Notes: generated from the letters alone by a model not told the origin. A stretch of DNA of 64,000 nucleotides from Flavobacteriales bacterium (GCA_020635355.1 JACJZW010000001.1:434001-498000); one strand, 5' to 3'. Numbered from the stretch's first letter, positions 35,021 through 44,270 are shown. Numbers and translations are program-made.

Positions 35021-35755
35021 GTTGTTCATAATGGGCAACTCCATCAATTCCTGATACCGCTCACTCCGTTTAAATTCTGTTATCAACCTGGCGTGTCCCA
35101 TGTGGTGGATGTCGCTCCCCAGGTAATGGATCATTTCATTGTTCGCAATGAAATCAGCCGTTTGCTTGATTTGAGGTGAATATTTGCCGGTGAAGGATAT
35201 CAGATTCACTTGAAACTTCACTCCTGTGTCGAACAGCTTTTCAATGCGTTTATGCTGGCCAATCAAATAATGATAACGCTCAGGATGAGCTAAAATGACC
35301 GTATATCCATCAATCGTCATGTCAAAGATCGTTTGCTCCAGATATTCCGGTTTCTCCACGTAATTGGTCTCAATGAGGATGGTTTTATCATCAAACAACA
35401 TCAACTCATCTCCACGCTCAAGAAGCGAGAGGAAATATTCATCCAGATAATACTCGGCTGCGGGATGAAATTCCATGTCAATTCCTTCTTCCTTCAGCCT
35501 GCTTTGAACCTTAGCTTCCGCTGCTCGAATGGTTTCCGGGTTATTGGGATATAAGTCACCCAGAATGTGCGGCGTGGTAATGATCTTTTTGATGCCCTGA
35601 TATTGAAGCTCACGAATCAGTTCTATGCTGTCTTCAACGGTTTTAGCGCCATCGTCTATACCGGGCAGCAGGTGTGAATGAAAGTCAACCGTGATGGTCC
35701 GATCTGGTTCTTCGGATAACCTTGGTTTACGTCTGAAAAGCGAAGCTAATCCCAT
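35006..35755 (-). CDS. CpsB/CapC-type PHP protein-tyrosine phosphatase
   Basis: 249 residues of the PHP fold. Seen: DFHSHLLPGIDDGAKT (24-39), TTPHILGDLYPN, ILAHPERYHYL and GSDIHHMGH, which supply the three-metal site of the family. Known: CpsB/YwqE phosphatases remove phosphate from the tyrosine-rich tails of Wzc/BY-kinases and so control export polysaccharide assembly; no such kinase lies in this window. It sits convergent to the polysaccharide operon and overlaps its last gene by 15 bases. Confidence 0.88.
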   Translation of the reverse strand: MGLASLFRRKPRLSEEPDRTITVDFHSHLLPGIDDGAKTVEDSIELIRELQYQGIKKIITTPHILGDLYPNNPETIRAAEAKVQSRLKEEGIDMEFHPAAEYYLDEYFLSLLERGDELMLFDDKTILIETNYVEKPEYLEQTIFDMTIDGYTVILAHPERYHYLIGQHKRIEKLFDTGVKFQVNLISFTGKYSPQIKQTADFIANNEMIHYLGSDIHHMGHARLITEFKRSERYQELMELPIMNNSLTA

Positions 35756-35790
35756 GGCCTCGAAGGTATGGATTTGTGATAAACCAAACG

Positions 35791-36246
35791 TTATCGGGCA
35801 AAGCGGCGCATTTCCCGCTCCTGATCCTTTGATTTCAGATCCTCCCGCTTATCAACTGTTTTCTTTCCTCGGGCCAGCGCGATCTTCAGTTTCGCATAGC
35901 CGCTTTCGCTAAAAAATACTTCAACAGGGATCACGGTATATCCCACATCCTTCAGCTTACCTCGAATCTTTTTTAGTTCCGATTTGGTTAACAGCAATTG
36001 CCGATCTCGATGAGGTTTTTGTTCCACATAACCCGCATTTTTAAATTCTGCGATGTGCATCCCTCGAATCAGCATACCAGTATCGGTCATTAAGCAATAG
36101 GCTTCTGTAATGGATGCCTTTCCATCCCGTACCGATTTGATCTCCGGGCCGGTGAGCACCATACCCGCATCAAACTCCTGTTCAAGGTGGTAGTCAAAGG
36201 ACGCGCGACGGTTACGGATGCGCTGGTCGGATTTTCGTTTAGCCAT
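35791..36246 (-). CDS. smpB: SmpB: tmRNA-binding protein for ribosome rescue
   Basis: 151 residues, normal length. Seen: NRRASFDYHLEQEFDAGMVL, then TGPEIKSVRDGKASITEAYC, the beta-barrel core that binds tmRNA, and a C-terminal basic tail (KKTVDKREDLKSKDQ..RMRRFAR type) that enters the empty mRNA channel. It works with ssrA to free stalled ribosomes; no tmRNA gene was recognised in the window. It overlaps the upstream thioesterase gene by eight bases. Confidence 0.96.
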   Translation of the reverse strand: MAKRKSDQRIRNRRASFDYHLEQEFDAGMVLTGPEIKSVRDGKASITEAYCLMTDTGMLIRGMHIAEFKNAGYVEQKPHRDRQLLLTKSELKKIRGKLKDVGYTVIPVEVFFSESGYAKLKIALARGKKTVDKREDLKSKDQEREMRRFAR

Positions 36247-36634
36247 TGATCGAATCCACTAATTGATCAATCTTTTGGCGCAACAGAATCTTTTGACCGG
36301 TGGTTCCCGTTGCAATCAAACGATTTCCCACACGAGCCTCATAGGAACACTCCACACTATTGCGCTCAACCCGTTCCAAGGTTGCAGTGATGTCTACGTC
36401 GTCCCCCAGCAGGGCTGGGGATTTATGCTCAATGGTCAAGTAGGTTCCGATCCCCTCCTCTCCTTCTTCTTTCATCTCCAACACAAACAATCGTCCTGCC
36501 CATTCGGCGTCCCTTCCCAACGCAAATGTTGCATAAAACGGATGTACCAATCCGCTTTCAAAACGAGCAATGTCTGCCTCCGTCACCCTGTGTCGATAGG
36601 TCTTTTGATCACCCGATTTGAAAGGATTCTTCAT
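36239..36634 (-). CDS. Hotdog-fold thioesterase-like protein
   Basis: 131 residues from the ATG at 36634; a GTG five codons earlier would add only MYLCR and lies one base from mutS2's end. Seen: LVHPFYATFALGRDAEWAGR, then IEHKSPALLGDDVDITATLE and a late SVECSYEARVGNRLIATGTT, the pattern of small acyl-CoA thioesterases of the fluoroacetyl-CoA thioesterase/4HBT group. The Ser/Thr, Glu and His expected in such a site (Thr, Glu/His) are present in HPFYAT and IEHKSP, but the substrate is unknown. Confidence 0.7.
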   Translation of the reverse strand: MKNPFKSGDQKTYRHRVTEADIARFESGLVHPFYATFALGRDAEWAGRLFVLEMKEEGEEGIGTYLTIEHKSPALLGDDVDITATLERVERNSVECSYEARVGNRLIATGTTGQKILLRQKIDQLVDSING

Positions 36635-36650
36635 GCGGCAAAGGTACACT

Positions 36651-39029
36651 TTACGCCAGTTCGATAATGCTCACCCCATCACCACCGAACTCAAAGGATT
36701 CATAACTGATTTTTCGAACATACGGACTGTTCTGATAGTAGTCCCGAATCAGTTTCTTTAAAATGCCGTCACCCTTTCCGTGGATTAACCTAAGCTGTTT
36801 GCTTCCTACAATCACCGCCTGATCAATCCACTTGTCAATTTCCTTCAACGCTTCAGGTCCCCGCAATCCTCTCACGTCTTTCTCCATGGCGAAGTCGGCT
36901 CGCCGATTGATCATATCCACATTAATCTTCACCGTTGGCTTGACGGGCTTGCGTTTGGATACCTTCAATTGATCGAGCGGATAGGTTGATTTGATGATAC
37001 CCGCCACTACAACTGCCTTCTGACCTCTCAATTCGATGATTTCACCCACTGAACTTGAATTGGGAATGAAGACCTGATCACCCACCTTAAGTGGTGTGTC
37101 TTCCTTCTTTTCGGGTTTTACGTTAGAGGTTTTGTCCATCAAGCCCAACGACTTTCGATGATCTACCACCACGTCCTTCATCTTTTTCCGACTCTGGCGG
37201 ATCTTACCTTTATCACCCTTCGATTCCTGGATCTCACGGATGGTTCGTTCAACAGCCGCATTTCCCTCTTTCAATATTTGTAGCGCCTTTTCACGGGCAT
37301 CATCAATTAAGCTGCGCTTCTTATCGGCCAATTCTTCCTTGAGTGATTGATACTCACCTCGAAGGGTTTCCAGATGGCGTTGTTCCTTTTCCAGCTTCTC
37401 CCGAATCTCACGGACATTTCCTCGTTCACTTTCCAGTCGCGCCAACAATTCATCGGTGCGTTGCTCAACGGTGTTGGACCGTTTTCTGGCTCGCTTGATG
37501 ATCGCATCCGGTAGGCCGATGTTCCGTGCCACCTCCAGCGCAAATGAACTACCCGGTATGCCGGCTTGAAGGCGATATAATGGTTTGAGTTTATCGGTAT
37601 CAAAAGCCATGGAACCATTCATCATCCCTTCCGTTTCATCCGCTAATTTTTTGATCGCACCGAAGTGTGTGGTCACCATGCCCAGCGGTTTTTTATCATG
37701 GATCGCCAGCAGGATCGATTCGGCCATCGCTCCACCAAAATTGGGATCGGTTCCACTTCCAATCTCATCAATCACTAAAAGCGTATTGCGATCGGCATGT
37801 TGAATAAAATGTTTCATGGCGGTGAGGTGGCCACTGTAGGAACTCAAATCGTTCTCAATGGACTGACTGTCGCCAATATCAACCAATATCTTCTTAAATA
37901 TGCGTGTTTTGGAATCCGGAGCACACGGTATGAGCATGCCGCATTGAAGCAGGTATTGATTGAGCGCCAGGGTTTTGATAGAAACCGATTTCCCACCAGC
38001 ATTGGGGCCGCTTACAATCATCAACCGTTCCGACTCACTCAAGGCAATATTCATGGGAATCACGTCCTTACCCACCTTGCGGTGATGCATATCCAGAATG
38101 GGGTGACGCATATTTTGGAATTCGATGTGATCCGACGAATGAATTGTGGGTTGATGAGCCTCCAGTTCCAAGGCCAATCGGGCTTTGGCCCGGATAAAAT
38201 CTAACACCCCCATACGATGATCCATCGTTTGCAGATCATGGGCATAAGGCGCAATCAAACTACTGATCTTGGCTCGGATACGATGCATCTCGCGATCCCG
38301 CTCCATTTCAAGTTCTTTCAATCGATTGGTGGATTCAAGGACTTCGATGGGTTCGATGTAGAGGATCTTCCCACCTCCGGATTCGTCATGAACTACGCCT
38401 TGTATCTTACGCTTGTGCTCCGCGATAACAGGAATTACCAATCGGCCTTCCTTGACCGTTAAACCGGTTTCAGCTACCCAACCTGACGACAGTCCTTTTT
38501 CATACGTTCTGGACAGGCTTAAAAACACCTTGCGTTCAATGCCATCCATTTCGGAGAGGATGTCTGCCAGTTTTTTAGATGCCGTTCGCTTCCATCGGCC
38601 ATCTTCATCATATACGTCATCGATGGTGGCTAAAACAGACGATGGAGGTAACTCAACGGCTACGAGTTCGTTTAATTCAGGGTAGATTTCTTGTCGACTA
38701 GCGAAGTATTCGATCAGCTCTGAAGCCAGGCGGATAGCGGATCGCGTCAACATAATTTCATCGTCGTTCAAGACATTATTGGCAATCCGAAGCTTTTCGG
38801 TGATGGCCAATATACTCTCTGTTTGTAGTGATGGCTGACTGGACGCGCCAATTACGCCAGTATACTCCACCACCTGATCCAGCCATTTTTGGATTTGCCT
38901 CCGGTTGGATGATGGGGCCATTTTATCCACCCAGGATTTTCCCAGATCGCCTCCACACTGTTTGTGTAGTGCCGCACGAATTTGATCAACACCTAATATT
39001 CGCTCGATGTCTTCCGGGTAACACTTCAC
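36651..39029 (-). CDS. mutS2: MutS2: MutS-like ATPase with Smr nuclease domain
   Basis: 792 residues. Seen: Walker A GPNAGGKS at about 341-348, Walker B and following LLVIDEIGSGTDPNFGGAMA, a coiled-coil stretch of about 130 residues after it, and the C-terminal Smr domain with DVRGLRGPEALKEIDKWI and LRLIHGKGDGIL. MutS2 lacks the mismatch-binding domain; it suppresses recombination or resolves collided ribosomes, depending on species. It overlaps the DUF4296 gene by four bases. Confidence 0.95.
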   Translation of the reverse strand: MKCYPEDIERILGVDQIRAALHKQCGGDLGKSWVDKMAPSSNRRQIQKWLDQVVEYTGVIGASSQPSLQTESILAITEKLRIANNVLNDDEIMLTRSAIRLASELIEYFASRQEIYPELNELVAVELPPSSVLATIDDVYDEDGRWKRTASKKLADILSEMDGIERKVFLSLSRTYEKGLSSGWVAETGLTVKEGRLVIPVIAEHKRKIQGVVHDESGGGKILYIEPIEVLESTNRLKELEMERDREMHRIRAKISSLIAPYAHDLQTMDHRMGVLDFIRAKARLALELEAHQPTIHSSDHIEFQNMRHPILDMHHRKVGKDVIPMNIALSESERLMIVSGPNAGGKSVSIKTLALNQYLLQCGMLIPCAPDSKTRIFKKILVDIGDSQSIENDLSSYSGHLTAMKHFIQHADRNTLLVIDEIGSGTDPNFGGAMAESILLAIHDKKPLGMVTTHFGAIKKLADETEGMMNGSMAFDTDKLKPLYRLQAGIPGSSFALEVARNIGLPDAIIKRARKRSNTVEQRTDELLARLESERGNVREIREKLEKEQRHLETLRGEYQSLKEELADKKRSLIDDAREKALQILKEGNAAVERTIREIQESKGDKGKIRQSRKKMKDVVVDHRKSLGLMDKTSNVKPEKKEDTPLKVGDQVFIPNSSSVGEIIELRGQKAVVVAGIIKSTYPLDQLKVSKRKPVKPTVKINVDMINRRADFAMEKDVRGLRGPEALKEIDKWIDQAVIVGSKQLRLIHGKGDGILKKLIRDYYQNSPYVRKISYESFEFGGDGVSIIELA

Positions 39030-39361
39030 GGTTCCATTTGATTGAGCCGATCGAGAATCTCCGCACTGAATTTATCCATCCATACCGGCTCATGCGTGTA
39101 AAAATCGTACGAACGACGCACTTCTTCCGGCGTTACCTGATGCATTTCGTATACCAGATGATAACTGCTATCGGTCAGGTTTTCAATTCGGATTCCTGAA
39201 TGTTGAAGGACTTTTTGATTGGCCTCGGCCAGGCGTAAATCAAAAAGAATATCTGAAAATTTATCCGGGCCAATCACATTGCCGGGTACCTCAGGATACT
39301 TTGGCATGCAGCCAAAGACCATAGATACAACAACGAATACAACAAGCCCTTTGAATTTCAT
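39026..39361 (-). CDS. DUF4296 lipoprotein
   Basis: 111 residues with a lipoprotein signal (VVVSMVFGC, lipid-bearing Cys at 18). The mature part has the pattern I-x-PDKFSDILFDLRLAEA, known in DUF4296 proteins of Bacteroidota. The function is unknown; it should sit in the outer or inner membrane facing the periplasm. It starts 24 bases from the divergent YggS gene, so the two promoters must overlap, and it overlaps mutS2 at its end. Confidence 0.8.
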   Translation of the reverse strand: MKFKGLVVFVVVSMVFGCMPKYPEVPGNVIGPDKFSDILFDLRLAEANQKVLQHSGIRIENLTDSSYHLVYEMHQVTPEEVRRSYDFYTHEPVWMDKFSAEILDRLNQMEP

Positions 39362-39385
39362 TTCTTTGCACGAAACTGCACTGCA

Positions 39386-40033
39386 ATGATACGTGAAAAT
39401 ATCCGGCGGATACGGGGAGAAATCGGTGAAACAGAGCTTATCGTCGTTTCAAAAACTCGAAGTTTGACCGAGCTGAATGAAGTCTATGAAAGCGGCGAAC
39501 GTCACTTTGCAGAAAATCGGGTACAGGCTTTATTGGAACGTATTGATCAACTACCTGACGATATTCATTGGCATCTGATTGGTCATTTGCAAACCAATAA
39601 GGTGCGCTCTGTTCTGCCTCATGTGGTTCTAATTCACTCGGTGGATAGTTTCAAATTGCTGGATGTCATTGAAAAAGAATCTCAACGGCTGGGTAAACAG
39701 ACTTCGGTGTTGCTACAAATAAAGGTTGCTACGGATGATTCCAAGTACGGCTTTGACCCCAAAGAACTTCTCAATCAAGTTTTGGAAGGAGCCTTACGCC
39801 AATATAAGTGGATATCGTTCAGGGGGGTGATGAGCATGACGACGTTGGATGCAGATCAAATTCAAAAAGCAAATGAGTTTAAGCAAACAAAAGAATGGAT
39901 GGATAAACTGCGCCCTCTTATCCCGGAACCCGATCAATTTCAAATCTGCTCAATGGGGATGAGCGACGATTATTTACTGGCAATTGAGCAAGGTTCGACC
40001 CATGTTCGAATTGGAAGCCGACTTTTCCAGTAA
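39386..40033 (+). CDS. YggS/PLPBP family pyridoxal-phosphate homeostasis protein
   Basis: 215 residues. Seen: PLP-binding Lys23 in LIVVSKTRS, HWHLIGHLQTNKVR, and C-terminal SMGMSDDYLLAIEQGSTHVRIG, which binds the phosphate. The family carries PLP without known catalytic activity and balances B6 vitamers and some amino-acid pools. It is divergent from DUF4296 and followed by a 186-base spacer with a long hairpin. Confidence 0.95.
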   Translation: MIRENIRRIRGEIGETELIVVSKTRSLTELNEVYESGERHFAENRVQALLERIDQLPDDIHWHLIGHLQTNKVRSVLPHVVLIHSVDSFKLLDVIEKESQRLGKQTSVLLQIKVATDDSKYGFDPKELLNQVLEGALRQYKWISFRGVMSMTTLDADQIQKANEFKQTKEWMDKLRPLIPEPDQFQICSMGMSDDYLLAIEQGSTHVRIGSRLFQ

Positions 40034-40148
40034 TGTCAATCGAATGTCAGCAGAACATGACTTATCCGTCATTGTTCGACAAATGTGCATAAAATAACGG
40101 CTTTCGACCACTCAAATAGACAATATAGGCAGTCAAATACGAGTAAAA

Positions 40149-40204
40149 GGCTGAACTTTGCGGTTTAAAATGAGATGACGGCTCATTTTAGACCGAGTTC
40201 AACC
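40149..40204 (+). repeat. Long imperfect hairpin upstream of the lytic-transglycosylase-like gene
   Basis: A 56-base inverted repeat ends 15 bases before the ATG at 40220. The inner stem pairs 40161-40174 (CGGTTTAAAATGAG) with 40182-40195 (CTCATTTTAGACCG), 14 pairs with one G-U, around a seven-base loop. After a three-base bulge, TGAACT (40152-40157) pairs with AGTTCA (40196-40201), and GG with CC beyond one mismatch. It is followed by an A-run and AAGGAAG, not a T-run, so it is no simple terminator for the plus strand. It may be a 5'-UTR structure or a mobile palindrome. Confidence 0.75.
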
Positions 40205-40219
40205 TAAAAAAAGGAAGCT

Positions 40220-40735
40220 ATGAAGAAGTTATTGCTTTTAATAGGAGTGGCCATATTGACCATCCCCTCTCCTTTCGCAGGTAAAATTAATTCCTCCGGA
40301 AAGAAAAACAAACAAATCGCCGAAAAAAATTTGAATGCCCGACCATCGGATCCTAAACAGGCGATTTTGTGGGTTTCTGACTCAATTTGTGCGTCTTTGG
40401 ATGTGCCCGCGAAACTCATACGCGAGATTGGTCAAAACGAAAGCGGATGGCGATGTATCAAGTCGCTATCAGGCGGAACCGATTACGGAGACCTGCAAGT
40501 GGTGGAATCCACCTTCAACTTTTGGTATGACCAATTGGAACTTGAAGGAGGAAAAACCAGAGAGAACTACCTCATCGTTGGTATTCACTATCTAAAATAC
40601 CTGCATGACCGATACGGAAGCTGGAAAAAAGCGCGGTTTGCCTACGCCCGAGGACACTGGCGTGGTCGTGACACCTGGACTTGTCTGGAGATCAAGTTCA
40701 TGGACAAGATAGACTGGTCCAAGTACGACGTTTAG
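40220..40735 (+). CDS. Secreted lytic-transglycosylase-like protein
   Basis: 171 residues. Seen: a signal peptide (KKLLLLIGVAILTIPSPFAG), then a lysozyme-like segment with catalytic Glu in IREIGQNESGW, DYGDLQVVESTF, and RENYLIVGIHYLKYLHDRYG, which follow the order of SLT domains (ES, GLMQ-like DLQ, and AYN-like FAYARG). The likely action is cleavage of peptidoglycan in the periplasm. A good AAGGAAG lies seven bases before the ATG, and the long hairpin stands before that. Its stop overlaps the convergent gene by four bases. Confidence 0.72.
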   Translation: MKKLLLLIGVAILTIPSPFAGKINSSGKKNKQIAEKNLNARPSDPKQAILWVSDSICASLDVPAKLIREIGQNESGWRCIKSLSGGTDYGDLQVVESTFNFWYDQLELEGGKTRENYLIVGIHYLKYLHDRYGSWKKARFAYARGHWRGRDTWTCLEIKFMDKIDWSKYDV

Positions 40736-41757
40736 CGTTTAGCTTTAAAGAAATGGGAATAAGCCCGGCCGATGATTTCATTCAACGGCGCGGGCTTTTT
40801 GCCGTTTAATCGATTTTGTCGACACACCTCATACACATATGTCTGGTGTTTCCAAACATCCCGATAGGCCTGCTGTAGCGTAAACTCCTTATCGTATATA
40901 TGACCTGGTTCGGAGGTCACACCGTTCAATTCAAAGACACGAATTCCCTCGCCGCGATTCATCGCGTCAACCGATTCAATCTTCAGATCATACCTACCAT
41001 AATAGAAACCTTCAAATGGCAGGCTAATTTGGTCAAATACCTTGCTTAGTTCCGGAGTGATCAAATGATTCCAATTCACGAATTCAGTTCCAAGGCAATG
41101 ATTGCCCACGGCTTCCACTACCACCAACTCCCCCATCATAGGTATGTATTCAAGAACCTCTTTTTTCTGTTCCCGCAAACGATCCAGTTGCAAATACCCC
41201 CGATCAGTCTTTTCAAGCAATTCCGCAACCGATTGTTTGCCATCGCCTTCAACCGATAAAAAGTTCTTTTTAGTGATGGAGGTTACCCGGCCGCTTGAAT
41301 CATTGGGATACCGGCAATACAAGACGCCCAATTCAATACCTCCTTCAATGTATTCCTGAACCACCATGGGATAATCAACACGATTGAGATGATCCACCAA
41401 TTCAGATTCAGAGCGCAGGATGGTCACCTCATCACCACGTTCACCAACATCCGGTTTGATCACCAACGGAAACGTCCAGGTACCGGTTTTAACCCAGTCC
41501 AACACCTCCATTTTGCGATGAACATCCAAATATTCCGAACGTGCTAAAAAGTTTGTTGGAAGGTGTTTAAGGATATCGTTCTTCCGTTCACCAAAAAATC
41601 CCCCGTATTCTATTCCCGGGTTAGCCAGGGTAAAATAGACGAAGGATCGAAGTCGGATCGCATTCCACAGATAAATGGGGAACATCGGTATAAAAAACAA
41701 CCACCATGGCCAATACTCATATCGGAGCAATTGGATTTTAAACCGTCGTACGTTCAT
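40732..41757 (-). CDS. Membrane-attached ATP-grasp protein (D-Ala-D-Ala ligase-like fold)
   Basis: 341 residues from the ATG at 41757, which forms a four-base ATGA overlap with the upstream gene; another ATG lies two codons earlier. Seen: a hydrophobic stretch YWPWWLFFIPMFPIYLW near the N terminus, FPLVIKPDVGERGDEVTI and VVQEYIEGGIELGVLYCRYP, typical of the ATP-binding lobe, and IRVFELNGVTSEPGHIYD with the metal-binding Glu-x-Asn. The protein joins a carboxylate with an amine or similar; substrate unknown. It forms a pair with the TANGO2/NRDE gene. Confidence 0.7.
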   Translation of the reverse strand: MNVRRFKIQLLRYEYWPWWLFFIPMFPIYLWNAIRLRSFVYFTLANPGIEYGGFFGERKNDILKHLPTNFLARSEYLDVHRKMEVLDWVKTGTWTFPLVIKPDVGERGDEVTILRSESELVDHLNRVDYPMVVQEYIEGGIELGVLYCRYPNDSSGRVTSITKKNFLSVEGDGKQSVAELLEKTDRGYLQLDRLREQKKEVLEYIPMMGELVVVEAVGNHCLGTEFVNWNHLITPELSKVFDQISLPFEGFYYGRYDLKIESVDAMNRGEGIRVFELNGVTSEPGHIYDKEFTLQQAYRDVWKHQTYVYEVCRQNRLNGKKPAPLNEIIGRAYSHFFKAKR

Positions 41758-42467
41758 TGCCATACCTCATTCAGAACCTGATCACTCATCGAATCTTTTC
41801 GAAGATCATAATAGCGTATGTGATGCGTTGATCCGTAGGTGATCTGCGTAATACTGATCGTCATTACACGCCCGTGGCGCGACATCACCAAATCGTGTTG
41901 GATATCTCCCGTGCCCCCAAATCGATGGAAATTCAGAACATCCTCTTGTCCCTGAGAATGTTTCGCCAGAAAATCATCAAACCACTGTTCGCGTTGCTCG
42001 ATAATTTTCTCCGGGTAGAGCGTAAAGGACGACCAAATATGTGCTTGATTCCAATTCAATCGCCTCAACTCTCGCGAAGTACCATTCCATCTAAGCTGAT
42101 GCAAAACCGATTGTTGGTGATCAACCACCACCAAGGTAAATGGCTCTACATCCGTGAGATCATATCGATTATTAAAATCTTCAACACCGTCATATTCGTA
42201 AAAGTTGAGTACCACCAACCCCCTGCTGTGCCTGTAAGGACCTCGTTTTTCATGGAATCGATCGGCCCCGTTCAATAAACATAGCGTAAAGGATGATGAC
42301 GTGCAAATCCACGAACCACCACCTCTGGGATCTTTAGGGAAAATCAGCTTACCACCATCGGTATCATATAGCTCAGGCGGTAAGGCCATTTCGCGATTGG
42401 GATCTTCATCCCGGTTGGATGTGAGTATGAAGCCACCGGCTTGAGGTATAAATGTTACGGTGCACAT
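41754..42467 (-). CDS. TANGO2/NRDE family protein
   Basis: 237 residues from the ATG at 42467. That start was chosen because the conserved MCTVTF puts Cys at position 2, as in the whole family; a longer frame begins 20 codons upstream. Seen: LTSNRDED (the NRDE motif), WICTSSSFTLCLLNGAD, and RRLNWNQAHIWSSFTLYP. The fold resembles N-terminal nucleophile hydrolases, with Cys2 as the possible nucleophile, but the role is not settled. It is the first gene of a two-gene unit with the ATP-grasp protein. Confidence 0.82.
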   Translation of the reverse strand: MCTVTFIPQAGGFILTSNRDEDPNREMALPPELYDTDGGKLIFPKDPRGGGSWICTSSSFTLCLLNGADRFHEKRGPYRHSRGLVVLNFYEYDGVEDFNNRYDLTDVEPFTLVVVDHQQSVLHQLRWNGTSRELRRLNWNQAHIWSSFTLYPEKIIEQREQWFDDFLAKHSQGQEDVLNFHRFGGTGDIQHDLVMSRHGRVMTISITQITYGSTHHIRYYDLRKDSMSDQVLNEVWQ

Positions 42468-42588
42468 AGAGGAGATGCGCGTGCAAAATAGAATTATTAG
42501 CCTGATTATCGCGGATTGATTCCGCAACAGTTTTACGCATTTTCGGATTAATTTTGAATCGGATACGAGTTCGAGAATTCCAACCGTT

Positions 42589-43527
42589 ATGAGCGATATG
42601 AGCGAGACACATCAAGAGCAGCCCAAGTCAAAGACCAATATTCTGTTGGTTGTTTTATTTCTCCTTTCTCTGGCCGGTAACGGATACCTCATGTATTCGT
42701 GGTATAACACCCATTACTCGGATGGAAAATCACTGACGGAAATTAACGCGGAATTAACCGAAGCCTTGTCCAAAAGCAACCTTTCCCTGGATTCCCTGCA
42801 GGAGAAGTACAATGATCTGGAGCAACTCTATCAGTCTCTCCAAATGGAATACAGCTCTATGGAGATGTCTAACGACAGTCTCACCAAGGCCATTGAGAAG
42901 CAAAAGATTGAAATCCGTCGCCTCTTTAATTCGTCCAACAGACTGGCGCTCATCGAAGCCAACAACAAGTTAAAATTGATGGAGGAAACCCTTGCTGCTG
43001 CCAGAACACAACTGGATGATGCCCAGCGAGATCGCGAAAACCTTCGTGCTTCGGTAGACGAACTTTCTTCCGAAAACGAACAATTGGTTACTCAAAAGCA
43101 GAAAAAAGACCGTCAGGTTCAGGATCTTGAAAGCAAGCTGAAACAAGCCAAATTCCAGATCGATGAGTTGGCTGTTAAACCACTGAGAGATCGTCGTGGC
43201 CGACTGGAAGAAACCACCAAAGCCAACAAGATTAAGGAAATAGAAATCTCATTTGTGGTTGTTGAATCGGAACTGGTGGAGCATGGCGATAAGGAAATTG
43301 TGCTTCGCATTCTGGGTACCAATGGAGAAGTACTTGGTGCCAATAACGACGTCTTGTCCGACTCTGATAAACTCGTGAGTATGACGGAAACCTTCAAATT
43401 CACCGGACAGTCTGAAAAAATCAAGTTCACCTATAATCAGGAAGCCACCTATAAAAAGGGTGGATATACCGCAGAAATTTGGCATGACGGTGAACGACTT
43501 GTCCGCACCCAGTTCAACCTGGATTAA
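42589..43527 (+). CDS. Membrane-anchored coiled-coil protein of unknown function
   Basis: 312 residues. Seen: an N-terminal cytoplasmic stretch, one membrane helix (ILLVVLFLLSLAGNGYLMY, about 19-37), a long coiled coil at about 50-205 rich in Leu, Glu, Lys and Gln, and a compact C-terminal domain with IKEIEISFVVVESELVEHGD and a beta-rich end. Similar architecture is frequent in Bacteroidota, and no enzymatic motif is present. It most likely has a structural or envelope-spanning role. Confidence 0.72.
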   Translation: MSDMSETHQEQPKSKTNILLVVLFLLSLAGNGYLMYSWYNTHYSDGKSLTEINAELTEALSKSNLSLDSLQEKYNDLEQLYQSLQMEYSSMEMSNDSLTKAIEKQKIEIRRLFNSSNRLALIEANNKLKLMEETLAAARTQLDDAQRDRENLRASVDELSSENEQLVTQKQKKDRQVQDLESKLKQAKFQIDELAVKPLRDRRGRLEETTKANKIKEIEISFVVVESELVEHGDKEIVLRILGTNGEVLGANNDVLSDSDKLVSMTETFKFTGQSEKIKFTYNQEATYKKGGYTAEIWHDGERLVRTQFNLD

Positions 43528-43560
43528 TCCAAATCCAGACATCTTGTACATTTGTATAAG

Positions 43561-44262
43561 ATGAATGTCGGTTGTAAATACCTTCTCTGGCTCCTAATCG
43601 GTTTGATGCCGATGTGGTCATTGGCCGACAATCCACGGAAAGTTAAAAAGAAGGAGAACTCCTTTCTCCTTCACACCATTAGTAAATATGTGGTTATAGA
43701 CTACGCCAAAGGACTGCTCAATGATGTTGAACTATTAGGTGAGGAAAATAAGAACGCCTGGATAAACCGCAGCTCACATGCTACCGTAGCAATCTTACTT
43801 TATGAGTTCGCCTCTGGTAACGGCCCGGCTGCACGCTATTTCTATGACGAACATCCCTTCACAAAGGAAATTAGAACCGGTCCGGCCATGCGGTACGTGC
43901 TACATGAATATGTACAGGATTCCCTCAAACCCATTACCGATCTACGTTATCAGTTCAGCCCACTCTATGTCCCATTCAAACCGGGTACATGGCGATTTGG
44001 TTTTCGGGAACATTATCGAACCTTGCATGAGGAAAACCTATCACAGTTTATGTTAGGTAGTTTTAATGCCTCCGTTGAATTCATTAACGGCCAGCATTTG
44101 GTGCACATCTGGAATACCACCTCACACAAATCACTGTTTTGGGGATTGGGTAAACGCATTCAGCGACCATTGCCCTATGGCAACATTGAGCAACACATCT
44201 ATTTACTCTATTCCGATGATGAAGTAACTGAGATGGCCACCGAATATACCTCGAAATTTTAG
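43561..44262 (+). CDS. Secreted or periplasmic protein of unknown function
   Basis: 233 residues from ATG 43561 (a TTG three codons earlier is in frame). Seen: a signal peptide (NVGCKYLLWLLIGLMPMWSLA) and a mature part without known motifs; TWRFGFREHYRTL and ASVEFINGQHLVHIWNTTSH may form a beta-rich binding fold. It follows the coiled-coil gene by 33 bases on the same strand, and a two-way terminator lies right after its stop. Confidence 0.6.
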   Translation: MNVGCKYLLWLLIGLMPMWSLADNPRKVKKKENSFLLHTISKYVVIDYAKGLLNDVELLGEENKNAWINRSSHATVAILLYEFASGNGPAARYFYDEHPFTKEIRTGPAMRYVLHEYVQDSLKPITDLRYQFSPLYVPFKPGTWRFGFREHYRTLHEENLSQFMLGSFNASVEFINGQHLVHIWNTTSHKSLFWGLGKRIQRPLPYGNIEQHIYLLYSDDEVTEMATEYTSKF

Positions 44263-44270
44263 TCACAAAA

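Noticed and set aside
35333..35554. Plus-strand ORFs opposite the PHP phosphatase, mutS2, M16 and other minus-strand genes
   Set aside because: Their translations show no family motifs and they lie opposite well-supported genes.
40036..40095. 19-codon ORF after yggS
   Set aside because: Too short, no ribosome-binding site and no recognisable sequence.
43547..43554. TACATTTG as a promoter box of the 43561 gene
   Set aside because: It fits TAnnTTTG, but it lies only six bases before the ATG, which would leave no leader, and there is no -33 element.
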